DNA of 64,000 nucleotides from Gemmatimonadota bacterium (GCA_029262115.1 JAJCZZ010000101.1:62001-126000); one strand, 5' to 3'; shown: positions 17,827 to 27,406, numbered from the stretch's first letter. Made by a program: numbers and translations. The notes: a model not told the origin generated them from the sequence alone.

Positions 17827-18756
17827 TCAACCCCCGTCCGAGTCTTCCGGCGGCCCGGCGTCTCCGTCCGCGAACTCCATCAAGGCGTTATCGACGAGCA
17901 ACGGATACGGGTTGAACTGCCGACCGTTCGAGACTCGGTTCGGATTGGAAACGACCGAGATCCCGAAGTGGAGGTGCGGCGTGCCGCGAGCGTTCCCCGT
18001 GTCGCCTACGTACGCGATCGTGTCCCCCTGGCGCACCAGGTGCCCTACCCGCAGTCCCGGGGCGTAGCGCTGAAGGTGTGCATAGTAGAATATGGTCCGA
18101 CTGTCCAACGCTCTCTGGTAGAGCGTGGTTCCTCCGGCGGCGTTCGTGTCGAGCCGCACGATCACACCCGACGCCGTCGCAAGCACGGGGGTCCCGGCCG
18201 CCGCCGGGATATCGATGCCCTTGTGGTTGCGAGTGGACGTCCGCGGCGCACCCCAGGTGTCGTTGAGGTCCGTCGCCCCCACGCCGGCCACGGGAATCAT
18301 GAGGCCCCCGGACGGCAACACGGGCGCATCCACCGTGACAGGCTCGAAGGAGATCACGAGCGATCGGTTGGTGACAGCCAGAAAGAGGAAGAGGAGAATG
18401 GCGAAGGCCGCCTCCCCGAGGACCAAGCCCACGACGACGCGGCGCCAACTCCACCCCGGGGGCGCCCACCCATCGAATCGGGATCGGGCCCGCGCGATCC
18501 TGCGGGCGAACCAGCCGGGCGGCAGCGGGTCAGGTGGGGTGGTCGACTCCTCCGGGTCAGACGGGGTGGTCGACTCCTCCGGGTCGGGAGGGAGCTTCGG
18601 GTTCGAATGCGGACCAGAGGTCGGACGGGGTCCCGGGTCGGGGACCGTAGGCCGGCCGAGCCGCGCTGCGGCCTCGCCCACAAGGGGACCCTGAGGCCCC
18701 GGAGGGCCCGCGTGGTCATCACCGTCTCGATGGTCTTCGCTCATTCCTGCCTTCAT
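17827..18756 (-). CDS. Membrane-anchored M23 family metallopeptidase (LytM-type)
   Basis: A 309-residue protein. The first 80 residues are proline-rich and cytoplasmic, including a tandem DPEESTTPSDPEESTTPPDP repeat; one transmembrane helix follows (GLVLGEAAFAILLFLFLAVT). The C-terminal LytM/M23 domain has the zinc ligands in NHKGIDIP (HxxxD) and HLHFGI (HxH). Such enzymes cleave peptidoglycan cross-bridges or regulate amidases. The domain looks complete, with YVGDTGNARGTPHLHFG as in active members. An ATG at 18744 is an alternative start. It is convergent with the ADOP permease and stands alone. Confidence 0.88.
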   Translation of the reverse strand: MKAGMSEDHRDGDDHAGPPGPQGPLVGEAAARLGRPTVPDPGPRPTSGPHSNPKLPPDPEESTTPSDPEESTTPPDPLPPGWFARRIARARSRFDGWAPPGWSWRRVVVGLVLGEAAFAILLFLFLAVTNRSLVISFEPVTVDAPVLPSGGLMIPVAGVGATDLNDTWGAPRTSTRNHKGIDIPAAAGTPVLATASGVIVRLDTNAAGGTTLYQRALDSRTIFYYAHLQRYAPGLRVGHLVRQGDTIAYVGDTGNARGTPHLHFGISVVSNPNRVSNGRQFNPYPLLVDNALMEFADGDAGPPEDSDGG

Positions 18757-18969
18757 CCCCGGGCAGGATCGTGGTCACTCTGCTTCCGACCCGCCGCCCC
18801 GAAACATAATCGTCGCGGACGGCGGGGGCTCTCGACCGGTTTGTGATCGGCGACCGCAGGCGTGCCCAGAACTCGACGGGACCGGCTTTCCACTCCCTGC
18901 CGCCCGCCTCTACTATGACCGTCCGTTGTGACCGTCCGTCCACTCTGACCCAGGTCCGTGGAACTGTCC

Positions 18970-20763
18970 ATGATACGCCGCCCGGCCGTCGTCGTGTTCG
19001 TGGCCCTCTGCCTTCCTCATCCGGTCGCCGCCCAGGCGCCGTCTCTGGCCGAGGCGGTGAAGTCCACCGTGTCGGACCGTGCCCTCGACCGCCATGCGCG
19101 CGAGATCACCTCCAGTCCGCGCCCTTCGGGGAGCCCGGGCGAGAACGCCGCCACCGACTACGTGGCCGCCACACTCCGTGCCGCCGGCGTACCGGTGGAG
19201 ATCCACGAGTTCATGGCGTACACGTCCAACCCCGTGTCGGCGGCCGTGACCGTGCCTGGCACCGACTTCGCGCCCGATGCGATCACGATGTCGTTTTCGG
19301 GAGCGACGTCGGGGGCCGAGGCGGAGCTCCTCGACCTGGGCACGCTGCGCGACCTCCCCGAGCTGGAGGTCGGCACCGGGGAGCGGCTCGCCGTCCGCGC
19401 GGCGGAGCGGTGGGCCCACGTCCGCGGCCGGGTCGTGATGGTCACGGGGCAGCCCCGCAATGTACCCACGGCCGCGCTCGAAGAATTGGGCGCCGTTGCG
19501 GCCATCTTCGTGAACCCGGAAGAACGCCTCAACGAACTGATCGTGACGTCCACGTGGGGCACCCCCTCGCTCCTCAACGCTCAGCGCTTGCCGCGGTTGC
19601 CCGCGGCCCAGATCCGCCGGAGCGACGGCGAGGCGCTCCGGGAAATGCTCGCGGACGGCCCCGTTCGGGTCCGCGTACGCACTGTGGTGGACCAGGGGTG
19701 GAAGCCGCTGCGTATGGCCGTGGCCCGGGTCATGCCGGTCGACGCGACGGAGGACACTCCCTACGTCCTCTTCGGCGGCCACATCGATGGCTGGCATTAC
19801 GGAGGCACGGACGAAGGCGCCTCGAACGCGGCCATGCTCGAGTTGGCCCTGGCGTTCCACGCCCACCGTGATCTGTTGCGCCGGGGAATCGTCGTGGCCT
19901 GGTGGCCGGGGCACTCCAACGCGCGTTACGGCGGATCCACATGGTTCGCCGACCGCTATTTCCAGGAACTCCGCAGGCGGGGGCTCGCCTACGTGAACAT
20001 CGACGGAATCGGGCAGATGGGGGCGAAGCGGTTCAGCGTGTCCACGTCACCCGCGCTCCGCAGGCTGGCGACGGACGTGGTGACGGCGGCCACGGCCCGG
20101 GCGCCGGGGCAGGGGCGACCGGGACGGAACTCCGACCAGAGCTTCAACGGGATCGGTTTGCCCCTCATGCAGATCAACCACTCCCGGTTGGCCGAAGACG
20201 GGGGCTACTGGTGGTGGCACACGCCGGAGGACACCTACGACAAGATCGACCTGGGGGTCCTGCGCACCGACACCGACCTGTATGCCGACGCGCTGGCGGC
20301 CATCCTCTCCGACCCGGTGGTGCCGCTGGATCTGAGCGCCGAGGTCGACGCGCTGCACGAAGCGTTGGACCGGCGAGAAGCGGATGCGGGGGGTGAGTTG
20401 GACCTGACGGCGGCCCGAGCAGTTACGGACGAGCTCGGCCGCATGGCGGCCCGGCTCGATGAGGCGCGCCGCCGGGGCGACGTGCCCACCGAGCTCGATC
20501 GTCGTGTGTACGATGTCCTGCGCCCGATCCACCGGGTCATGTTCGTACCCGGGAGCGACCACCACCCCGACCCGGGACTCTACGGCGCGCCGCTTCCCGG
20601 TCTCGAGGCGGCGGCGGTTCTAGCCGAGGAGTCGCCGGGCGCGAACCGGTACGGATTTGCCCAGGCCTACCTGATCCGGGAGGTGAACCGGCTGGTCGAA
20701 GCGCTCCACGAGAGTCGGGAGGCGGCGGCCTCGCTCCTCCGGGCGATGGACGTCCGGTGGTGA
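18970..20763 (+). CDS. Secreted M28-family peptidase homologue
   Basis: A 597-residue exported protein; the signal peptide is IRRPAVVVFVALCLPHPVAA followed by Q. A PA-like insert occupies the region around residues 90-230. The M28 core shows GGHIDGWHYGGTDEGASN with the His and Asp metal ligands, NIDGIGQMG with a later Asp, and WWWHTPEDTYDKID with the last His. The segment that normally carries the adjacent catalytic glutamates reads WWPGHSNARYGGS, so the Glu-Glu pair is absent. The start ATG 18970 is preferred to GTG 18958 because it gives a clean signal peptide. Its stop overlaps the next gene, making it the first gene of a five-gene coupled run. Confidence 0.8.
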   Translation: MIRRPAVVVFVALCLPHPVAAQAPSLAEAVKSTVSDRALDRHAREITSSPRPSGSPGENAATDYVAATLRAAGVPVEIHEFMAYTSNPVSAAVTVPGTDFAPDAITMSFSGATSGAEAELLDLGTLRDLPELEVGTGERLAVRAAERWAHVRGRVVMVTGQPRNVPTAALEELGAVAAIFVNPEERLNELIVTSTWGTPSLLNAQRLPRLPAAQIRRSDGEALREMLADGPVRVRVRTVVDQGWKPLRMAVARVMPVDATEDTPYVLFGGHIDGWHYGGTDEGASNAAMLELALAFHAHRDLLRRGIVVAWWPGHSNARYGGSTWFADRYFQELRRRGLAYVNIDGIGQMGAKRFSVSTSPALRRLATDVVTAATARAPGQGRPGRNSDQSFNGIGLPLMQINHSRLAEDGGYWWWHTPEDTYDKIDLGVLRTDTDLYADALAAILSDPVVPLDLSAEVDALHEALDRREADAGGELDLTAARAVTDELGRMAARLDEARRRGDVPTELDRRVYDVLRPIHRVMFVPGSDHHPDPGLYGAPLPGLEAAAVLAEESPGANRYGFAQAYLIREVNRLVEALHESREAAASLLRAMDVRW

Positions 20764-22820
20764 GGCGCGGGAGGACCGTGGTCCCCGCCTCGACGGTCGC
20801 CCGCGCCGGCATGGCCGGAGGAGCCACGCGCCCGGCCGGACCGGTGACACGCCCGTCCGCCGCCGTCACGACCATGGTGGGGCTCACGGTCCTGGCCTTG
20901 GCGGCATGCGGGGATACGCAGGCGGGGCGTACCGCTCTCTCCGACGCGGGCGCTCGGTGGACGCCGGCCGCGGACGAATGGGCCCACTACGGCGGAGACG
21001 CCGGGGGCTCGCGCTACTCCGCCCTCGACGGGGTGAACCGAGACAACGTGACGGAGCTCGAGGTAGCGTGGACGTGGGACACCGGGGACATCCCGATTTC
21101 CGGTCCGTTGCGCCCCATTCCCGGGCAGGAGGTGCGCGCCGGGAACTTCGAAGTCACGCCGCTGGTCATCGGCGACACCATGTTCCTGTCTACCCCGTAC
21201 AACCGGGTCGTGGCCCTGGACGCCGTGAGCGGCCGCGAACTGTGGTCGTACGATCCAGGTACCGCGGAGTGGGGCCGTCCCCCCAACGGCACCGGGCTGG
21301 TTCACCGGGGCGTGGCCGTGTGGACCGGGGCGGAAGGGCGGCGGATCTTCCTCAACACGCGGTGGCGCCTGATCGCCCTCGACGCGGTTACCGGTCGGCC
21401 CTTGCCGGGCTTCGGCCACCGCGGCGAAGTGGATCTGACCGAGCATCTCCTCTGGCCCACCAACCGTCTCCACTACACCCAGACGTCCCCACCCGTCGTC
21501 TACGGCGACCTGGTCATTGTCGGCAACGGCGTGTGGGACGGCTTCGTGTATCCCCAGGACCCGCCTGGCAACATCCAGGCCTTCGACGTGCGCACGGGCC
21601 AACTGGTGTGGAACTTCAACCCCATCCCCCAGGAAGGGGAGTTCGGCAACGAGACCTGGGAAGACGGGTCGTTCCGCGTGAAGGGGCACACCAACGCGTG
21701 GGCGCCCATGACGGTGGACCTGGAGCGCGGCCTCCTCTTCGCCCCGATGGGCACGCCCAGCGGCGACTACTACGGCGGCGACCGAAAGGGCGACAACCTG
21801 TTCGCGGAAACGCTGCTGGCTCTCGACGCCCGCACGGGCGAGCGGGTCTGGCACTTCCAGACGGTGCACCACGGGTTGTGGGACTACGACCTGCCCGGTG
21901 CGCCCGTGCTCTACACCGCAACGGTGGACGGTCGGCGCATCGATGCCGTAGCCGTCGCAGGCAAGACGGGATGGGTGTACGCCTTCGACCGGGTGACCGG
22001 TGAGCCCATCTGGCCCATCGAAGAACGCCCCGTCCCCTCGAGCGACGCACCCGGCGAGCGCGCCTCGCCCACACAGCCGTTCCCCACGAGCCCTCCGCCG
22101 TTCTCGCGTCAGGGCTTCACCGAGGATGACCTGGTCAGCCTGACCCCGGAGCTGAACCGGCGTGCCAGGGAGGTGGTCAGGGGACTGCGCTTCGGGCCGC
22201 TCTTCACGCCGCCGTCCGAGGACGGGACGCTGGCCATGCCAGGCATCATCGGCGGGGGCAACTGGGGCGGTTCGGCGGTCGACCCCGTCACCGGATATCT
22301 GTATGTGAAGGCCACCGAGAGCCCGGCCGTGTTCAAATTGGTTCCGGCGGATACGTCGCGGGTGGTCGCGGAGTGGGACCTGGACCGTGAGGCCCGGGGG
22401 CGCACCCGGGTCGACGGAATTCCCATCATCGATCCCCCGTACGGCACGGTGACGGCCATCGACATGAACCGGGGCGAGATCGTGTGGCAGCAGCCTGTGG
22501 GCGACGACGCCAGGGTGCGCAACCACCCGCTGTTGGAAGGCGTCGAGCTCCCCGAGCGACTGGGTGTGGCGGGCGCGCCGGGACCGATCGTCACGGCGGG
22601 AGGCCTGGTCTTCGTGGCGGGAGGTGCGGATGTACTGACCGCCTTCGACGCCGCGACGGGCGAACGCCTCTGGGAAGGCCCCCTCCCAGGCCGGGGATAC
22701 GCCAACCCGATGACGTACGCCACGGCCGACGGTCGTCAGTTCGTGGTCATCGCGACAGGGGGCGGAGCGCAGGGCGGCACCCTCGTGGCGTTCTCACTCG
22801 GTTCGGGAGGGCCGTCATGA
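20757..22820 (+). CDS. PQQ-dependent dehydrogenase (quinoprotein, glucose-dehydrogenase-like), probable lipoprotein
   Basis: A 687-residue beta-propeller protein. The propeller repeats contain the tryptophan-docking pattern (ALDAVSGRELWSYDPG, AFDVRTGQLVWNF, ALDARTGERVWHFQTVHHG, AFDAATGERLWEG). This matches membrane glucose and alcohol dehydrogenases using pyrroloquinoline quinone, which oxidise sugars or alcohols in the periplasm and pass electrons to quinone or cytochrome c. A lipobox (VLALAACG) suggests an anchored protein; the functional start may be the ATG at 20874, while the GTG at 20757 overlaps the stop of the M28 gene. Its stop overlaps the start of the next gene (ATGA). Confidence 0.82.
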   Translation: MVRRGRTVVPASTVARAGMAGGATRPAGPVTRPSAAVTTMVGLTVLALAACGDTQAGRTALSDAGARWTPAADEWAHYGGDAGGSRYSALDGVNRDNVTELEVAWTWDTGDIPISGPLRPIPGQEVRAGNFEVTPLVIGDTMFLSTPYNRVVALDAVSGRELWSYDPGTAEWGRPPNGTGLVHRGVAVWTGAEGRRIFLNTRWRLIALDAVTGRPLPGFGHRGEVDLTEHLLWPTNRLHYTQTSPPVVYGDLVIVGNGVWDGFVYPQDPPGNIQAFDVRTGQLVWNFNPIPQEGEFGNETWEDGSFRVKGHTNAWAPMTVDLERGLLFAPMGTPSGDYYGGDRKGDNLFAETLLALDARTGERVWHFQTVHHGLWDYDLPGAPVLYTATVDGRRIDAVAVAGKTGWVYAFDRVTGEPIWPIEERPVPSSDAPGERASPTQPFPTSPPPFSRQGFTEDDLVSLTPELNRRAREVVRGLRFGPLFTPPSEDGTLAMPGIIGGGNWGGSAVDPVTGYLYVKATESPAVFKLVPADTSRVVAEWDLDREARGRTRVDGIPIIDPPYGTVTAIDMNRGEIVWQQPVGDDARVRNHPLLEGVELPERLGVAGAPGPIVTAGGLVFVAGGADVLTAFDAATGERLWEGPLPGRGYANPMTYATADGRQFVVIATGGGAQGGTLVAFSLGSGGPS

Positions 22821-23407
22821 CCCAGGATCGTCGCACGTTCTTGCGTACCGCCGGAGCAGCCGTGTCCGTCACAGCGGCGGCCGGATGCACCGTCACGGAG
22901 ACGCCCCCGTGGACGGATCGACGTCCCGAGGTCCGCCTGGATCCTGCGCTTCTGGACAGCGTGGGCGCCGTGGTCCTCCCGGCAGAATTGGGCGCCGACG
23001 GACGCGCGGCGGCCATCGCTTCCTTCTCGACCTGGGCCGCAGTCTACGAGCCGGTTCCGGAACTCAACCACGGCTACGGCACGTCCGAGATCCGCTACGG
23101 TCCCCCCGATCCGGTTCCCGCGTGGGCCGCCCAACTCGAGGGACTCGGCATCGAGGCGCATAAACGCCACGGACGGGGCTTCCTGGAGCTGGCTACGTCC
23201 GAACGGGACGCCCTGGTACGGCGGAGTCTCGCCGACGTGGGTGCGCGGGCGCCCTCGCCCCTGGCCGCCGGGCATGTGGCCCTGGCGCTCCTCAGCCACT
23301 GGCTGGACTCGGCCGAGGCGACTGATCGCTGTTACGGCGTACGCATCGGACCCCGAACATGCAGGGGAATCGAAGGTGCCCCCCGCGAGCCGGAGGCACG
23401 GACGTGA
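22817..23407 (+). CDS. Gluconate 2-dehydrogenase subunit 3 family protein
   Basis: A 196-residue protein beginning with a Tat-like signal (DRRTFLRTAGAAVSVTAAAG) and a cysteine suitable for lipid attachment. The remainder matches the small subunit 3 of FAD-dependent gluconate/sugar dehydrogenases, which chaperones the flavoprotein through the Tat system and anchors it. The next gene encodes the matching GMC flavoprotein and overlaps this stop (GTGA). The third canonical component, a multi-haem cytochrome c subunit, is not encoded here. Confidence 0.8.
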   Translation: MTQDRRTFLRTAGAAVSVTAAAGCTVTETPPWTDRRPEVRLDPALLDSVGAVVLPAELGADGRAAAIASFSTWAAVYEPVPELNHGYGTSEIRYGPPDPVPAWAAQLEGLGIEAHKRHGRGFLELATSERDALVRRSLADVGARAPSPLAAGHVALALLSHWLDSAEATDRCYGVRIGPRTCRGIEGAPREPEART

Positions 23408-25017
23408 GCCGGCGCGTCGAAGAGGCCGACGTGGTCGTGATCGGCGGAGGAATTACCGCCGCCATGGTGGCCGAGAAGCTCACCGAGGAGCGGGTGGCCG
23501 ACGTCCTCGTGGTCGAGGCCGGCCAGTACTCCGTTCCGCTCGAGGAGCGATCCGCACGGCGCCAGCGGTATCTGGACTACGGCGAGAATCCGTGGACCGA
23601 CGACCACATCACGGATCAGTCGGCGCAGGGTATCATGTCCCGCTCCATGGTGGTGGGAGGCCAGGCGCTGCACTGGGGGGGAGCGACCCCGCGCTTCACG
23701 CCGGAGGACTTTCGTCACCGCTCGCTCTTCGGGGTGCACACCGACTGGCCGATCGACTACGAGACGCTGGACCCGTACTACCTGGAGGCGGAGGAGCGCA
23801 TCGGCGTGGCGGGCGAGCGCGGCCCGGAACCGTTGGACGCCCGGGGGGCGCCGTACCCCATGCCGGCCATGCCCCTGACCTGGACATTGGAGCGGTTGCA
23901 AGCCTGGGTCGCCGATGCGGGCATTCCGACGTGGACCAACCCGGTGGCCAAGAACACGCGGCCCTGGCGTGGACGCAACGTCTGCCAGCGTTGCGACAGC
24001 TGCAACATCTGTCCGACCGGTGCCAAGTACACGCCGGACTACACGTTCCAGCAACTCCTGGCGGCCGGAAGGATCCGGATGCACCCGGGCACCCTGGTGC
24101 GGCGTCTCGAGCTCGAGCCGGGGTCCTGGCGCATCCACGCTGCGGTGGCGCGGCGGTACGACGATCCGGATACTGACGTGGCGTACCGGGCCCGTACCTT
24201 CGTGCTGGCCGCGGGCTACACGTGGAGTCCGCACCTCCTGCTGCTGTCGGCTCAAGGGCGGTGGTCGGACGGATTGGCGAACTCGTCGGGACTGGTGGGG
24301 CGATACATGGCGGGCCACAGGAGCGTCGGAGCCACGGTGGAGTTACCGATGCGGCTTCTCCCGGGGATGGCGTTCGGTCACTCCCTGGTCTCCACGTACT
24401 TCCAGCGCCCGACTGCGGCGAGTGGACCCGGGCTCCCCGCCGGCTTCGCCCGCCACGACTTCCGCGTGTGGGAGTCGACGACGTCCCGCGGACCCCGGCT
24501 ACGCGACGACGATGGAGGCCTGCTCCTGGGAGATGATCTCATGGCCGACTGGCGGGCCCGCACGGCCACGGGTACCGCCCGCCTCCGCTCGTACTATGAC
24601 GTGCTGCCCGACCGGGACAGCCGAGTGGTGCTGGACGCGGGCACCCGCAACCGCTTCGGCGATCCGCTGCCCCGCCTGGGCTTTCGCGATGCACCGGAAA
24701 CCCGGTCTCTGCGCGGCGCCACGGAGGACGGGATCCGCGCGCTGTTCGAGCGGGTCGCCCGAGCGGGGGGCGGGCGGGTGTTGCGGACATCCGTCGACGA
24801 GGTGCAGGATCACCCGGGCGGAGGATGCCGCATGGGCACGGATCCGGGCGACAGCGTCGTCGATCCGTGGGGGCGAAGTCATGATCATGAGAACCTGTTC
24901 GTGGTGGGTGCGCCCACCATGGTTTCCGGAGGATGCAATAATGGCACGCTCACGTTTTCGGCCCTGTCCCTCCGCTCCGCCGAGGAAGTCGGTCGGGCGT
25001 ACCCCGCGCGGACCTGA
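23404..25017 (+). CDS. GMC-family FAD-dependent sugar dehydrogenase (gluconate dehydrogenase flavoprotein-like)
   Basis: A 537-residue GMC oxidoreductase. FAD binding is shown by VVVIGGGITAAMVAEKL near the N-terminus and by a second glycine-rich block SMVVGGQALHWGG. The C-terminal signature HPGGGCRMG followed by LFVVGAPTMVSGGCNNGTLT holds the cofactor and catalytic region. A cysteine cluster CQRCDSCNICPTG lies around residue 195, as in sugar dehydrogenases that carry an iron-sulfur cluster near FAD. It oxidises a sugar or sugar acid in the periplasm together with the upstream subunit 3. The GTG start overlaps that gene's stop. Confidence 0.85.
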   Translation: MSRRVEEADVVVIGGGITAAMVAEKLTEERVADVLVVEAGQYSVPLEERSARRQRYLDYGENPWTDDHITDQSAQGIMSRSMVVGGQALHWGGATPRFTPEDFRHRSLFGVHTDWPIDYETLDPYYLEAEERIGVAGERGPEPLDARGAPYPMPAMPLTWTLERLQAWVADAGIPTWTNPVAKNTRPWRGRNVCQRCDSCNICPTGAKYTPDYTFQQLLAAGRIRMHPGTLVRRLELEPGSWRIHAAVARRYDDPDTDVAYRARTFVLAAGYTWSPHLLLLSAQGRWSDGLANSSGLVGRYMAGHRSVGATVELPMRLLPGMAFGHSLVSTYFQRPTAASGPGLPAGFARHDFRVWESTTSRGPRLRDDDGGLLLGDDLMADWRARTATGTARLRSYYDVLPDRDSRVVLDAGTRNRFGDPLPRLGFRDAPETRSLRGATEDGIRALFERVARAGGGRVLRTSVDEVQDHPGGGCRMGTDPGDSVVDPWGRSHDHENLFVVGAPTMVSGGCNNGTLTFSALSLRSAEEVGRAYPART

Positions 25018-25030
25018 TGGGCGGGCCTCC

Positions 25031-27268
25031 GTGAGAACGTGCGCTGTCGCTGCGCTCATGGCGGCGGGCTTGGCCGGGGTCGGCGCGTGCGCTCCCGGCG
25101 AGGCGCCCTCATCTGAGGTGCGGGTCTGGCAGGATCGGGCGGCGCGGGTCGAGATCATCCGGGACGACTGGGGCATCGCGCATAGCTACGGCCAGACCGA
25201 CGCCGACGCCGTGTTCGGGATGGTGTACGCGCAGGCGGAGGACGACTTCCACCGCATCGAGATGAACTTCCTCAACAGCCAGGGCCGACTGGCCGAGGCC
25301 GAGGGCGGAGCGGAGATCTGGCGGGACCTTCGGATGAAGCTGTTCATCGACCCCGATGTGCTTCAGCGGGAGTACGAGGCCAGCCCGCCCTGGCTCAAGG
25401 AACTCATGGATGCGTGGGCCGCCGGGCTCAACTACTACCTGTACACGCACCCTGACGTTGACCCTATGGTGCTCAACCACTTCGAACCGTGGATGGCGCT
25501 GAGCTTCAGCGAGGGGAGCATCGGTGGCGACATGGAGCGCCCGTCGCTGGCGCGGCTGGAGGCGTTCTACGGGAGCCGGGTCGGTGCAGTGAGCGAAGCC
25601 GCGGCTGCGGATCCCGGGCCCATCCGCTCGGGGCTCGACCCACTGCCCGGCCATGACCTCACGACGGAGCCGACGGGCTCCAACGGCATCGCCATCGCCC
25701 CGTCCAACACCGCCGACGGGAGCGCGCTGCTCCTCATCAACCCCCACACGTCGTTCTACTTCCGGGCCGAGAACCACATGGTCAGCGAGGAGGGACTCGA
25801 CGCCTACGGCGCCACCACGTGGGGCCAGTTCTTCGTGTACCAGGGCTTCAATGAGACGGCGGGATGGATGCACACGTCCACCGGGGCCGACGCCATCGAC
25901 GAGTACTACTACGACGTTGACATCCGGGACGACGGGGTGTGGTATCCGTACGACGGGGAGCCGCGGAAGATGGACGAGCGTCAGATCACCGTCCCGTACC
26001 GCACGGCCGACGGGACCATGGCCGAGCGGACGTTCACGGCCTACTTCAGCCATCACGGACCAGTCGTGCGGGCGGACGGCGACCGCTGGGTGGCCGTGAA
26101 GCTCATGAACAACCCGGTCGACGCGCTGACCCAGTCGTACATGCGTACCAAAGCCGCGAATTACGACGAGTTCCTGGAAACCATGCGCTACCACACGAAT
26201 TCGTCGAACAACACGGTCTTTGCCGACGCGGACGGGACGATCGCGTATTTCCAGGCCAACTACGTGCCGATCCGCGATCCGGGCTTCGACTGGAGCGAGC
26301 CGGTCACGGGCATGACCTCCGCAACCGAGTACCGGGGGATCCATCCAGTCGAGGAGTCACCCCTGGTCGTGAATCCGGCGACGGGTTGGCTCCAGAACAC
26401 CAACAACGCCCCCTGGTCGGTCATCGGCCCCGAGAGCCCAAAGGCCCGCGACTATCCGGCGTATATGGACAGCTACGGAGAGAACTTCCGCGGCGAACAC
26501 GCGCTACGCGTGCTCGAGGGTCACTCCGACTTCACGGTGCAAGGGCTCATCGATGCCGCCTACGACAGCTACCTGCCCGGCTTCGAGGACGTCATTCCGG
26601 CGCTCGTAGCCTCCTGGAACCGAGCCCCGGCGTCCCACCCACTGAAGGCACCACTCTCCGAGCCAGTGGCGGCGCTGCGCGATTGGGACCTACGGTTCGG
26701 CGTGGAGTCGGTGCCCACCTCTCTTGCCATCGCCTACGGCGACACATTGCTGTCACGCGTCCAGCGCAGGGCCCGCGCTTCCGGTAACGATCCCTTCGAC
26801 TACATGGCGTCCGGCGCCGCGGACTCGGAGCGCCTCGAGGCTCTGGCCGACGCGGTCGCGCGCCTGAGCGCGGACTTCGGCGACTGGCGCACGCCGTGGG
26901 GTGAGATCAACCGATTCCAGCGCCTGACCGGCGACATCGTCCAGCCGTTTGACGACAGCCGGCCCAGCACACCGGTCGGCTTCACATCGGCGCGGTGGGG
27001 CTCGCTGGCCGCGTACGGTCAGCGGACCTTCAACGGCACGAAGCGGATCTACGGAACCCGAGGCAACAGCTTCGTGGCCGTCGTGGCGTTCGGGGACTCT
27101 CTTCGGGCGAGGGCCATCAGCGCCGGAGGTCAGAGCGGCCACCCGGACTCGCCTCACTTCGACGACCAGATCGAGCGGTACGCCACCGGGGATTTACGTG
27201 CGGTCCGCTTCTACCGGAGCGACGTCGAGGCGGTGGCCGAGGAGACGTACAGGCCGGGCGCCCGGTAG
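25031..27268 (+). CDS. Penicillin-acylase family N-terminal nucleophile hydrolase, lipoprotein
   Basis: A 745-residue protein with a lipoprotein-type signal (ALMAAGLAGVGAC). It matches the Ntn-hydrolase family of penicillin G acylase, AHL acylases and cephalosporin acylases: the alpha chain begins VEIIRDDWGIAHSYGQTDAD and the chain is cut before the catalytic serine in TGSNGIAIAPS. The beta-chain signatures INPHTSF, YFSHHGPVV and NTNNAPWS follow. Such enzymes remove acyl chains from amides; the natural substrate here is unknown. It starts 14 bp after the GMC gene stop, at a GTG, and is probably the last gene of that operon. Confidence 0.85.
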   Translation: MRTCAVAALMAAGLAGVGACAPGEAPSSEVRVWQDRAARVEIIRDDWGIAHSYGQTDADAVFGMVYAQAEDDFHRIEMNFLNSQGRLAEAEGGAEIWRDLRMKLFIDPDVLQREYEASPPWLKELMDAWAAGLNYYLYTHPDVDPMVLNHFEPWMALSFSEGSIGGDMERPSLARLEAFYGSRVGAVSEAAAADPGPIRSGLDPLPGHDLTTEPTGSNGIAIAPSNTADGSALLLINPHTSFYFRAENHMVSEEGLDAYGATTWGQFFVYQGFNETAGWMHTSTGADAIDEYYYDVDIRDDGVWYPYDGEPRKMDERQITVPYRTADGTMAERTFTAYFSHHGPVVRADGDRWVAVKLMNNPVDALTQSYMRTKAANYDEFLETMRYHTNSSNNTVFADADGTIAYFQANYVPIRDPGFDWSEPVTGMTSATEYRGIHPVEESPLVVNPATGWLQNTNNAPWSVIGPESPKARDYPAYMDSYGENFRGEHALRVLEGHSDFTVQGLIDAAYDSYLPGFEDVIPALVASWNRAPASHPLKAPLSEPVAALRDWDLRFGVESVPTSLAIAYGDTLLSRVQRRARASGNDPFDYMASGAADSERLEALADAVARLSADFGDWRTPWGEINRFQRLTGDIVQPFDDSRPSTPVGFTSARWGSLAAYGQRTFNGTKRIYGTRGNSFVAVVAFGDSLRARAISAGGQSGHPDSPHFDDQIERYATGDLRAVRFYRSDVEAVAEETYRPGAR

Positions 27269-27406
27269 GGGGGGATCCGACCCGGCGGCCGCCGCACTTC
27301 ATCACGAGCACTCCGGCCGTTCCAACAGGAATCCAAGCAGGCGTGGTGAGCATGAGGGTTGTGCACCGCGCTCCCATATAGCATCTTATGTGCGTGACAG
27401 GATTCT

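Noticed and set aside
18917-18939. GACCGTCCGT repeated twice upstream of the M28 gene
   Set aside because: Two 10-bp copies without dyad symmetry or promoter context; could be chance in GC-rich sequence.
20667-22526. A 619-codon open frame on the minus strand
   Set aside because: It lies opposite the PQQ dehydrogenase gene, encodes a His/Arg/Val-rich low-complexity product with no domain, and is explained by high GC at third positions on the other strand.
25109-26344. A 411-codon open frame antisense to the penicillin-acylase gene
   Set aside because: Same shadow pattern; valine/histidine/arginine-rich with no recognised motif.
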